From Verrucomicrobiota bacterium (GTDB lineage Bacteria > Verrucomicrobiota > Verrucomicrobiia > Limisphaerales > Pedosphaeraceae), in the NCBI GenBank assembly GCA_021325145.1, contig JAJPHR010000076.1, forward strand, positions 1 to 64,000: a DNA stretch of 64,000 nt, written 5' to 3'. The position numbers and the translations under genes are program-made. Below, one piece after another: positions 45,918-53,980 of this stretch (position 1 is its first letter; every line of letters begins with the position of its first letter). Below the pieces are notes generated by a model. The model was not told the origin of the DNA, searched no databases, and saw only the letters and a list, made by a program, of their open reading frames with translations.

Positions 45918-47117
45918 ATGCCTATGAAACCCTCGACACGACGCAAGGCGGCCACCGGGCTTTTTCTCGGCGCATTCGCCATGGGAACGGCCATGCTCGC
46001 GGTGGCGGCTGTTTTGCCGATGAAGGAGCCGCGTTTAACGGAGGAGCAGGGGCGTGAGCAGTTGGCCGGGTTCGCCAAGACGTGGCACACTCGGGCCGAA
46101 TGGGAAGCGCGCGCCAAAAACATTCGCGCGGGCATCCTGCGGGGCGCCAACCTGACGCCGCTGCCGGCGCGTTGCGAGCTCAAGCCGATTATTTGGGGCC
46201 GGCAGGTTTGCAAGGGTTATACGATCGAGAATGTGGCCTTCGAGAGTTTGCCGGGCTTTTTCGTGACGGGAAATTTGTATCGGCCGGTGTCGGGGAAGGG
46301 ACCAATGCCGGGTATTCTTTGTCCGCATGGGCATGGGGATCGCCCGCGAGTGGGCGCGGCAACGCAGACGCGGTGCGCGGTGCTGGCGCGCATGGGCGCG
46401 GTGGTGTTCGCTTACGACATGGTGGGCAAGTGCGACTCGACGCAAACGACGCACGATGATCCGAATGTGCTGACGTTCCAACTTTGGAACAGCATCCGGG
46501 CAGTGGATTTTTTGATGTCGTTGCCGGAGGTGGATGGCAAGCGATTGGGTTGCACCGGCGAATCGGGCGGCGGGACGCAAACCTTTATGTTGGGCGCGGT
46601 GGATGATCGGCTGGCTGTGAGCGTGCCGGTGGTGATGGTTTCGGCGCATTTCTTCGGCGGTTGCAAGTGCGAGAGCGGCCTGCCCATTCACCACAGTGAC
46701 CAACATGACACGGATAATGTCGAACTCGCGGCGATGTTTGCGCCCAAGCCGGAGCTGGTGATCTCGGACGGCAAGGATTGGACGAAAAACGTGCCGCAGG
46801 TGGAGTTTCCGTATATCCAGAGCGTGTACCAGGTTTATGACGCGTCGGACCGCGTCGAGAACAGGCATCTTGCGAATGAAGGGCATGATTACGGGCCGTC
46901 GAAACGCGCGGCGATGTACCGGTTTATGGCGAAGCGGCTGGGATTGAATCTCGAGGCGGTGACAACGGCAGCCGGGGCAATCGATGAGTCCGATACGACG
47001 GTAGATGACAAATCTCTGCAAGTCTTTACGGCTGAACATCCCCGCCCGGCTTATGCGCTCAAGGATGGGGCGGCGATAGCGGGCGCACTGGAAGCGGCCA
47101 AGTCCAAGGCGCTTTGA
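45918..47117 (+). CDS. Exported alpha/beta hydrolase (acetyl-xylan-esterase-like)
   Basis: 399 residues. A leader with twin arginines (STRRKAATGLFLGAFAMGTA) implies export, by Sec or Tat. The hydrolase domain has the nucleophile elbow GCTGESGGGTQTFM (Ser216), GILCPHGHGDRP as the oxyanion region, VVFAYDMVGKCDS, and a C-terminal catalytic-His candidate in NEGHDYGPSKRAAMYRF, with the acid probably in AMFAPKPELVISDGKDWT. The family includes secreted carbohydrate esterases; substrate unknown. Two ATGs, at codons 1 and 3, are equally possible starts. Confidence 0.9.
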   Translation: MPMKPSTRRKAATGLFLGAFAMGTAMLAVAAVLPMKEPRLTEEQGREQLAGFAKTWHTRAEWEARAKNIRAGILRGANLTPLPARCELKPIIWGRQVCKGYTIENVAFESLPGFFVTGNLYRPVSGKGPMPGILCPHGHGDRPRVGAATQTRCAVLARMGAVVFAYDMVGKCDSTQTTHDDPNVLTFQLWNSIRAVDFLMSLPEVDGKRLGCTGESGGGTQTFMLGAVDDRLAVSVPVVMVSAHFFGGCKCESGLPIHHSDQHDTDNVELAAMFAPKPELVISDGKDWTKNVPQVEFPYIQSVYQVYDASDRVENRHLANEGHDYGPSKRAAMYRFMAKRLGLNLEAVTTAAGAIDESDTTVDDKSLQVFTAEHPRPAYALKDGAAIAGALEAAKSKAL

Positions 47118-47162
47118 CGGAAAAGGGCCGGAAAACGCCCCGGAAATTATGCCATTATTTGG

Positions 47163-47191
47163 TTGACAGGCAGGCAGTTAGGCGCTAAACC
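47163..47191 (+). promoter_or_regulatory. Candidate promoter of the FecR-domain gene
   Basis: A consensus -35 TTGACA (47163-47168) and TAAACC (47186-47191) are 17 bases apart, 49 bp before the ATG at 47241. The same TTGACA/TAAAC pairing occurs upstream of cysI, which modestly supports both. Confidence 0.35.
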
Positions 47192-47240
47192 AACAGCGTA
47201 AATAGAATTATCGATCACACGGCCCGACAAACGAGAATTT

Positions 47241-48089
47241 ATGAGAACCATCCACCGTTCCGCCTATAAACTGGCTGCCGCCGCGCTCGCGCTGGCGGTG
47301 ATGAGTCTGGCCAGTCAGGTCATGGCTCAGACCACAGTGCTGAGTGCCAAAGTCGTGCGGCTAAAGGGCGCGGCGCGTTACGCCACCGACGGCAAGACCT
47401 GGCAGACGCTGCACTCGGGCGACATCCTCAAACCCGGCACGGTGATTCAAACCGCGGAGAATTCTTACGTGGACGTCCAATTGGGTCAACGTGACGCCAA
47501 GCCGGCTACGCCAGTGGTGAACAACGGCACGCTCTATCAACCGCAGGAACAGACCGCGAACATCATTCGTATTTTTGACAGCTCCGTTTTGGCCATCGAC
47601 AAGCTGACGACGCAGCAGACCGGGGTTGAGACGGTGGAAGAAACCCAATTGGATTTGCGGGCTGGCAAAGTCATGGGCAACGTCAAGAAGCTGGGCTCCA
47701 ATTCAAAGTACGAGGTTAAGATTCCCAACGGTGTCGCCGGCATTCGCGGCACCATCTACACGATCAGTTCGTCGGGTGTCGTGAACGTGCTCGAGGGATC
47801 CGTGGTGATCGCGGTTGTGGGATCGGATGGCAACGTGGTTACCAAGGTCGTGAACGCGGGCTACCGTTATGATCCCATGACCCAGGCCATGCTCCCGATT
47901 CCGCCGGTGGAGCTGAAGCAACTGCAACTCATTTATGTTGAGTTAAACGGGCCGGTACCGACGCCGCCCCAGACTTACGTCAAGAACCCAACCATTATTT
48001 ACGTGAGCCCGATCAGTCCAGGGGATGGAAATGACCAAGGGCAAAATAACAATAATCAGGGAAATAATCAGGGTGGCCGGCCGCAATAA
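47241..48089 (+). CDS. Secreted FecR-domain protein
   Basis: 282 residues. A Sec leader ends at VMAQ; a FecR beta-sandwich follows (LKPGTVIQTAENSYVDVQLG, SSVLAIDKLTTQQTG, TQLDLRAGKVMGNVKKLGSN, IPNGVAGIRGTIYTISSSGV). The C-terminal 45 residues are Gln/Asn/Gly-rich (GDGNDQGQNNNNQGNNQGGR), probably a disordered tail. The classical FecR anti-sigma membrane helix is absent, so this is a periplasmic FecR module. Such genes often neighbour CHASE2 cyclases, as here, and FecR may present a signal to CHASE2 (inference). An intrinsic terminator lies 25 bp downstream. Confidence 0.9.
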   Translation: MRTIHRSAYKLAAAALALAVMSLASQVMAQTTVLSAKVVRLKGAARYATDGKTWQTLHSGDILKPGTVIQTAENSYVDVQLGQRDAKPATPVVNNGTLYQPQEQTANIIRIFDSSVLAIDKLTTQQTGVETVEETQLDLRAGKVMGNVKKLGSNSKYEVKIPNGVAGIRGTIYTISSSGVVNVLEGSVVIAVVGSDGNVVTKVVNAGYRYDPMTQAMLPIPPVELKQLQLIYVELNGPVPTPPQTYVKNPTIIYVSPISPGDGNDQGQNNNNQGNNQGGRPQ

Positions 48090-48113
48090 CTGTCCGGTAA
48101 ATACTTTCGCGAA

Positions 48114-48146
48114 ACCAGAGCAGCCTTGTGTTGCTCTGGTTTTTTT
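48114..48146 (+). terminator. Intrinsic terminator after the FecR gene
   Basis: A 9-bp stem ACCAGAGCA/TGCTCTGGT (48114-48122 with 48132-48140) is followed by seven T residues (48140-48146). Flanking A/T bases can extend the stem. It lies between the FecR stop and the GTG of the cyclase. Confidence 0.85.
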
Positions 48147-48161
48147 GTGTACTTTGCCGCG

Positions 48162-50558
48162 GTGAAGCTCAAAGGCCTCAAGCTGGCGCCGGTGCTGGTG
48201 GCGGCAGGCATCGTTGCCGTGGTGTGCGCCGTGCAAATCCTCCTGAGCGCGCATCCTCAAGGTTGGTTGCAATTCTTCGATCGGCTGGAGCAAATCACTT
48301 ACGACTGGCGCGCGCGACAGGCGCTCAAGTTTTCACCTCCGGTCGCGACGAATTTGGGGTTTGTCGAGATCACCGATACCAGCATCGAACGCATCAGCCA
48401 CAAGCTGGTGAACAACAGCTCGTACGGGCTGTATTGGCCGCGACATGTCTATGGCCGGGTGGCCCGCGAGTTGAAGACCCAGGGGGCGGAAGTGATTGGC
48501 TTTGACGTTTTGTTTAGCGAGCTTCGGCCCGATCATTCGCCCCTCCTTTTCGTGGGCCAGCCGGAACCCGTTGATTCGGACGTGTATTTTGCCCAGTTGG
48601 TCCGCCAAGCCGGGAACATTGTGCTCGCGGCTGAGCAGGACAGCGTTCCTCCGCTGCTGTTCCGGACCAATGCGTGCTCCCTGGGGGATATCACCGCGGA
48701 AAAAGATTTGGACGGTGTGCTGCGCCGGGCCAGGGCCTTTCGGACTTATCGTAAATGGCACCGGGCGTTCCAGCAGATCGCCAATGATCCGGAAAATGGA
48801 ATCGATCTGCGCAATGCGGTAATCGAGCGGGGACGAATCGTTTTGCCGCGCCCGGAAGGGGAGCCGATTGTGTTTCGCATCGATGCCGAGGGCCGGTTCG
48901 ATCTTGCCGATTTTGTGGGGCCCAATATTCCCCCCGGGATGGAACCGCATCCCAAGGCGTTTACGGAGGAACGTGTCTGGCACATGGGGATTGTCCTTGC
49001 CGCCCAGGAATTGAAACTCGATTTGGACAAGGCCGTGGTGCAGCTCGATCGGGGGCGCATCGTTCTGCGCGGGCCCGCGGGCGTGGAGCGAACCATCCCG
49101 GTGGACAGTGACGGCTATTTCTATATTAACTGGTGCCTGACCGAAAAGGACCAGCGATTAACCCACAGTTTCTTCGACCACGTCATCGAGCAGGATAATT
49201 TGCACGCGACTGGAGCGACGAATGGCCTGCCTGATGAATGGAAATGGAAAGGCAAGCTGGCCATTGTCGGCTCGGGCGCCACGGGAAACGATTTGACCGA
49301 CCGGGGCGCCACGCCGTTGGAGAAGGATGCGCTGCTCGTCAGCAAGCACTGGAATGTGGCCAATTCGGTGCTCACCAACCGTTTCATTCGGCGCGCGGGC
49401 TTGCCGGCGCAATTGATGTTGATCTGTGTTATGGGGGTCATTGCGACAGTGCTGATTTCAACGCGGCGGGTGTTGATCGGAGTGTGCTGGGTGGTGATCG
49501 TGCTGGTCATTTACACCGGCCTGGCGGTGCTGGCTTTCGCCGCGTTTGGCGAGTGGCTGCCCACGGTGCTGCCGATGGGAGGAGGCTTGCTCATCACTTA
49601 CGGTTGTCAGCTGGCCTATCTGGTGAGATTCGAGCAGGCGGAGCAACGGCACATTAAATCCGTTTTCGGAACGGTGGTTTCGCCGCATGTGATGAGGGAA
49701 TTGCTCGAGAACCCAAAACTGTCCCGCGGCTCGCGGCGGAGCGTGACTGTCCTGTTCGCCGATATTCGCGGGTTCACGGAAATGACCGACCGCAACCGGC
49801 AAAAGGCAACCGCTTATGTAAAGGAGCATCGCCTCTTGAACGCGGCGGCGGACGCGGTATTCGATCGGGACGCCAGAGAAACGCTCGAGACGGTCAACCG
49901 TTATCTCAAGACGGTTGCGGATGTGGTCCTGCTGCACGACGGGATCATTGATAAATTCATCGGTGACTGTGTCATGGCATTTTGGGGTGCGCCGGTGGCC
50001 GATTCGAAGCATGCGTTGCATTGCGTGCAGGCGGCCATCGCGGCCCAACAGGCAATCTTCCGCTTGAACCAGCAACGCGAGGCGGAAAACAGCCGGCGGG
50101 CGGAGGAAAACCTCCGGCGCGCCGCCACGGGCGAACCTGCCATGGAAATGCTTCCGATTCTGTCCATGGGCAGCGGCATCAACACGGGAATCGTGACGGC
50201 GGGCGTCATGGGTTCCGAGAAGCACAAGAACTACACCGTCTTCGGCGGTGACGTAAATCTGGCCAGCCGGTTGGAATCGGTGTCTGGTCGCGGGCGCATT
50301 ATCATTAGCGAAGCGACATTGGCGGAGATCATTCAGGACGATCCCAATCTGGCGCTGGCTTGCGTGCAACTGCCGTCGGTGACTGTGAAAGGCATCTCCG
50401 AGCCGGTTCACATTTACGAAGTCCCCTGGCGGACCGGCGAATACGCGCCCACCGGCGACACCGCCGTCGCTCAACCCCGCGATGGCGACACGATGCCACC
50501 CTTCCGGCCAGGCGCACATGACACGTCCTACGTGAAGGGGCCGGAGAAGACGGTTTAG
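48162..50558 (+). CDS. CHASE2-domain adenylate/guanylate cyclase
   Basis: 798 residues. One N-terminal helix (PVLVAAGIVAVVCAVQILLS), a large periplasmic CHASE2 sensor (about residues 30-395), three membrane helices (about 400-475), then a class III cyclase domain. Metal-binding Asp residues are in VLFADIRGFTEMTD and KFIGDCVMAFWGAP. The loop between them is about 24 residues longer than usual, a subfamily trait. At the purine-specifying position it reads YTVFGGDVNLASRLE. The product is probably cAMP, but cGMP cannot be excluded. GTG 48162 is chosen because a TTG at 48126 falls inside a terminator hairpin. The AKR-fold gene follows after 35 bp. Confidence 0.92.
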   Translation: MKLKGLKLAPVLVAAGIVAVVCAVQILLSAHPQGWLQFFDRLEQITYDWRARQALKFSPPVATNLGFVEITDTSIERISHKLVNNSSYGLYWPRHVYGRVARELKTQGAEVIGFDVLFSELRPDHSPLLFVGQPEPVDSDVYFAQLVRQAGNIVLAAEQDSVPPLLFRTNACSLGDITAEKDLDGVLRRARAFRTYRKWHRAFQQIANDPENGIDLRNAVIERGRIVLPRPEGEPIVFRIDAEGRFDLADFVGPNIPPGMEPHPKAFTEERVWHMGIVLAAQELKLDLDKAVVQLDRGRIVLRGPAGVERTIPVDSDGYFYINWCLTEKDQRLTHSFFDHVIEQDNLHATGATNGLPDEWKWKGKLAIVGSGATGNDLTDRGATPLEKDALLVSKHWNVANSVLTNRFIRRAGLPAQLMLICVMGVIATVLISTRRVLIGVCWVVIVLVIYTGLAVLAFAAFGEWLPTVLPMGGGLLITYGCQLAYLVRFEQAEQRHIKSVFGTVVSPHVMRELLENPKLSRGSRRSVTVLFADIRGFTEMTDRNRQKATAYVKEHRLLNAAADAVFDRDARETLETVNRYLKTVADVVLLHDGIIDKFIGDCVMAFWGAPVADSKHALHCVQAAIAAQQAIFRLNQQREAENSRRAEENLRRAATGEPAMEMLPILSMGSGINTGIVTAGVMGSEKHKNYTVFGGDVNLASRLESVSGRGRIIISEATLAEIIQDDPNLALACVQLPSVTVKGISEPVHIYEVPWRTGEYAPTGDTAVAQPRDGDTMPPFRPGAHDTSYVKGPEKTV

Positions 50559-50593
50559 CCATTTAATGCCTTTCGGAAACCCCGCAGCCGGCC

Positions 50594-51535
50594 ATGCCAT
50601 TTCGCCACCTCGACATCCCTTCGTTTGGCCGCGGTGTGAGTAATGTGGTGGCTTGCCCTTCATCGGCTGACCCGGGCTCGCATGAGTCCGGTCTGGATGA
50701 ATTCCATCGGCTTGGCGGAAATTGCGTACACTTGCACGGCGAAGGAGGCGAGACGCACAGCCGGCGAGCCACCGGTGAATGGTTGCGCCGCCACAACTTG
50801 CGCCGAGACTTCTTTCTATGCACTCAAATTGCTCACGAAGGATGGAACGTTGCCGCCAATCGCCCCATTGATCGTTTCACTCCCGAGGCTGTGGTCGAAG
50901 ACATCGCCACGGACCTGAATTTGCTCGCCACTGATTACCTTGATTTCGTTTATCTCGCCGATAATCCCGACGCGCCGCTGGAACCGGTCATTGAAGCGCT
51001 CGCCCGCGAAGTCACGCGCGGACGCATTCGTGCGTTTGGCGTCAGGAATTGGAGCGCAGAACGAATCAAAGCGGCCAACGCACACGCTGTGAGTCTCGGC
51101 GCTCCGGGCATCGCGGCCGTTGTTACCACCGAACTGTCCTTGCTAATTTCGACGCAGCCTCTATGGCCGCAGGATCTCCCATTCACCCGATTTGAACCGG
51201 CGGTCCGAGACCTTGGCCTTGTGGTCATGGCACATGCCGATGCCTTCAATCAGGGACAACATTTGTTCGATGACGAACAGGGTCCAACCCGGACTCGCTG
51301 GAAAGAGCGTTGGAATCACCCGGCCAATTCCCGGCTTGTCGCGCGCTTGCGGGAGGTTGCCGCCGGACATGGACTCACACCGTTCGAAGTAAATCTAGCC
51401 TGGCTGCTCAACCGTCACTTTCACACTCTTGCCTTGGTCAGTCTTCCTTGCCTGTTGACTGTCGGCGCTCAACTTGAGAGCGCTTCGCAATTGCTTCTCC
51501 CGGACTTCGAACTGTCCGCCTTGAGGCCGTTCTAA
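50594..51535 (+). CDS. Aldo/keto-reductase-fold protein lacking the catalytic tetrad
   Basis: 313 residues with a recognisable AKR barrel: GGNCVHLHGEGGETHSRRAT, RRDFFLCTQIAHEG, EDIATDLNLLATDYLDFVYL, EALAREVTRGRIRAFGVRNW and SLPCLLTVGAQLESA. Aligned by eye with ordinary AKRs, Asp is replaced by His and Tyr by Gly in the VHLHGEGG segment, Lys by Gln in LCTQI, and His by Ala in VYLADNPD. All four members of the Asp-Tyr-Lys-His tetrad are therefore missing. It may bind NADPH as a sensor or be a decaying gene; the frame is intact. It probably shares a transcript with the cyclase 35 bp upstream. Confidence 0.85.
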   Translation: MPFRHLDIPSFGRGVSNVVACPSSADPGSHESGLDEFHRLGGNCVHLHGEGGETHSRRATGEWLRRHNLRRDFFLCTQIAHEGWNVAANRPIDRFTPEAVVEDIATDLNLLATDYLDFVYLADNPDAPLEPVIEALAREVTRGRIRAFGVRNWSAERIKAANAHAVSLGAPGIAAVVTTELSLLISTQPLWPQDLPFTRFEPAVRDLGLVVMAHADAFNQGQHLFDDEQGPTRTRWKERWNHPANSRLVARLREVAAGHGLTPFEVNLAWLLNRHFHTLALVSLPCLLTVGAQLESASQLLLPDFELSALRPF

Positions 51536-51552
51536 AGCCCGCTAAACACGCA

Positions 51553-52242
51553 TCACAGCAGCGACTGGAACAGATCTTCCAGACGCTCGCGGCTCGCAGC
51601 TTGCCCGCCCTCCATGGCGCGGATTTCGTCGGCGCGGGCGGCGAATTCCTGTTGTAATGACAGCGGAGGAAGCGGCAGCGGCATTTTGGCCAGCCGACCC
51701 CAACCAGGGTGCGCCACGCTTGAAGTTTTGCTGGTCCTGGTGAGTTTGCCTTCTCCGAAATACGCAAGGAACGCAGCCAGGGCAAAGTCGGGCAGAACTC
51801 TCTCCGGGTCAGGCCGAAAACGAACGAGCGGATGTTGAAAATAACAGTCGGGAACTTCATTGCGCCACATGGCGGGTTTTCCGGCTGCCGCCGCGGTTTG
51901 CCGTTCATTCAATAGAATGTCCCCATGCTCCAGCCGGTAGCGCTCGAAGTCACGTTTGTCGAAACCCATCAACGGCAAATCACTTACGTCGATTCCGGCT
52001 TTGGAGAGATTGGCGGCCCCGACACAAGGGCGCGTAAAGTGGCCTTTACGCTGCTTCAGGGCGCGTCCGCGTCCGGGCTGAATGTTTCCCGCTTCCTCGA
52101 CGCGCACGACGGGCCAACCTTTTGGATTCGCAATTAAATCACCAAACATTTCGTGGAAGAAAGCGGGGAGGATGCCCTCCGCGCGGCGGTCGGCCTGCAT
52201 ACGCAGCTTTCGCAACTCATCAACTTCTTCCAGCAACGTCAT
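51553..52242 (-). CDS. Half-size type I restriction-modification specificity subunit
   Basis: 229 residues, about half a usual HsdS. It opens with a spacer-type helix (LRKLRMQADRRAEGILPAFF), has one target-recognition domain (WPVVRVEEAGNIQPGRGRAL to LPDFALAAFLAY) and ends with PLPLPPLSLQQEFAARADEI then LEDLFQSLL. The normal HRAF-x-GEL tail is missing: directly after the TGA, the same frame encodes C-V-F-S-G-L, suggesting a recent stop. Half-S proteins can act as dimers that recognise palindromic-type targets. It lies 44 bp downstream of the methylase gene. No hsdR is in the window. Confidence 0.85.
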   Translation of the reverse strand: MTLLEEVDELRKLRMQADRRAEGILPAFFHEMFGDLIANPKGWPVVRVEEAGNIQPGRGRALKQRKGHFTRPCVGAANLSKAGIDVSDLPLMGFDKRDFERYRLEHGDILLNERQTAAAAGKPAMWRNEVPDCYFQHPLVRFRPDPERVLPDFALAAFLAYFGEGKLTRTSKTSSVAHPGWGRLAKMPLPLPPLSLQQEFAARADEIRAMEGGQAASRERLEDLFQSLL

Positions 52243-52286
52243 GATCGTTTCTCTTTGGTCAGCAAGTTTGTCCGAAGGGCCGCACT

Positions 52287-53792
52287 TTACTTTTTCCCGC
52301 TGATTTGCAGGAGCAGCGCGTTGAGGCGCAGGATGATTTCACTTTCCAGTTTGAGCACATCATTGAGAATGTCCATTGGCGTCTCCTGGTCCGCGACCGT
52401 TGTTGCCGCCGGACGGTAACGGTCGGCCACGAGGCTCCAGCCATTCTCATGAATCCGCTCCATCGCCACTCGATGGCTGTTCGGTCCCTCCTCGCGCCTC
52501 GGCCATTTGGCCAGCAGATCCGGAATGTCGTTTGCTTCAACCGGCGTTCGTTGGTCATCCGGGCTGAAACCATCGGCCCTCAGATCGTAAAACCAAACGC
52601 TCCGCGTGCTCCTGCCCCGCTGGAAAATGAGCGCGGCGGCGCCGGAGTTTGACGTGAACACGCCATTGGGAAAGCTGATGACAGCCTGCAGATCGCATTC
52701 CATCAGCAACAATTGGCGCAGACTCGCCGCCGCGTTGGCGGGCTCAAACAGCACGCCATTGGGCACGATGACTCCCGCGCGTCCATTGGGAGCAAGGTGG
52801 TCGATGAACCATTTCAGAAACAGCAATTCGGTAGCGCGGGTGCCCAGCTTGTAGTTCAAATCCGGGAGAATGTCTTCGTCCAGCATGCTGCTTGAAAACG
52901 GATGGCTCCCGAGCATTACATCGAACAGCCTGCCGGGATACGTTCCGAACCCGGTGGTTAGCGGGTTGAGTTCGAAGATGTGCGCCTGCTCCAATTGGTG
53001 AAGATGGAGGTTGAAGCTGGCAAGCTTGACCAGACCGGCATTGCTTTCGAACCCGGTGAATGCCTCTTGTTCGAGGAACTTCCATTGCGCGGGCTTGAGC
53101 AATGCGCCATCCGTGAGTCCCCGCTTGAGGTCGGTGGCCTTGGTATGTCGGCGCAGGATATGATTGAAAGCAGAGGTAAGGAACTCGGCCGTGCCACACG
53201 CCGGATCACAGATGCGCTGACCGGGCTGCGGATCGACCAGGGCCGTGACCAGATCGATAATATGACGAGGAGTGCGGAACGGGCCGCGGGCGCTGGATGC
53301 TGAAAGCTTGCTCAAAAGATAATCATACGTATCCAGTTTGAAATCGTGGCCGTCGTGCGCTGCGAGATCCAATTCATCGATGCTCCGAACCACGGTGTGC
53401 AGAGTGGCAAGATCCCGGATTTTAAGGGTGGCACGACTGAACAGGAGCTTTCCGGTGTCCATCAGGCCGGGAAGTTCGTGGAGTTTCTCGATGGCATCGT
53501 GAACGACGTTGAACAGCTCGTCTCCAGCGAGCGTCACGAAGCTGCCCCACGAAAATCGCGCCCACGGCCCGGAGAAAATGCTCTTATATCTTCGATCCAG
53601 ACTGGCGAGCGCTTCATCCTTTTCTGTAAGCAGGCGCAGGAACAGGAGATAGGAACACTGTTCGATGGCATCCAGCGGGTTGTCCAACCCGCCGGCCGAA
53701 AGAATATCCATGAGCTGGTCAACGTTTTGGCGCAGGCGGGAGGAAAAGTAACTGGAGTCTTTTATCTTTGATTGTTCGGTTGCGGTAGCCAT
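52287..53792 (-). CDS. Type I restriction-modification methylase subunit with degenerate motifs
   Basis: 501 residues. The N-terminal helical domain (LRQNVDQLMDILSAGGLDNP, EQCSYLLFLRLLTEKDEALA) and SAM-binding part (FRTPRHIIDLVTALVDPQPG, ICDPACGTAEFLTSAFN) follow HsdM. Motif IV, normally NPPF, reads LGSHPFSSSM: the essential Asn is Ser and the next Pro is His. Motif I has Ala-Glu where Gly-Gly or Ala-Gly is usual. The rest (GTRATELLFLKWFIDHL, RAGVIVPNGVLFEPANAAAS, VWFYDLRADGFSPDDQR) is well kept. Catalysis is doubtful. ATG 53792 is preferred over 53804. It pairs with the S-like gene downstream. Confidence 0.88.
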   Translation of the reverse strand: MATATEQSKIKDSSYFSSRLRQNVDQLMDILSAGGLDNPLDAIEQCSYLLFLRLLTEKDEALASLDRRYKSIFSGPWARFSWGSFVTLAGDELFNVVHDAIEKLHELPGLMDTGKLLFSRATLKIRDLATLHTVVRSIDELDLAAHDGHDFKLDTYDYLLSKLSASSARGPFRTPRHIIDLVTALVDPQPGQRICDPACGTAEFLTSAFNHILRRHTKATDLKRGLTDGALLKPAQWKFLEQEAFTGFESNAGLVKLASFNLHLHQLEQAHIFELNPLTTGFGTYPGRLFDVMLGSHPFSSSMLDEDILPDLNYKLGTRATELLFLKWFIDHLAPNGRAGVIVPNGVLFEPANAAASLRQLLLMECDLQAVISFPNGVFTSNSGAAALIFQRGRSTRSVWFYDLRADGFSPDDQRTPVEANDIPDLLAKWPRREEGPNSHRVAMERIHENGWSLVADRYRPAATTVADQETPMDILNDVLKLESEIILRLNALLLQISGKK

Positions 53793-53980
53793 CAATCGTA
53801 ACACAATGATGGAACAAGCCCGGCTGATTTACAAGGCCCCCCAGTATAAACCGATATGGCTCATTTTGGGACAGCAGTCCAAATGCTCCCCTGGACCGAA
53901 ATGGAGATCCTGAGTTTCGCCCACGTGTTTCTGGGTTAATAACTATTGAGAAAAATCCCTTGTTTTGTTCTCCTACGCGC

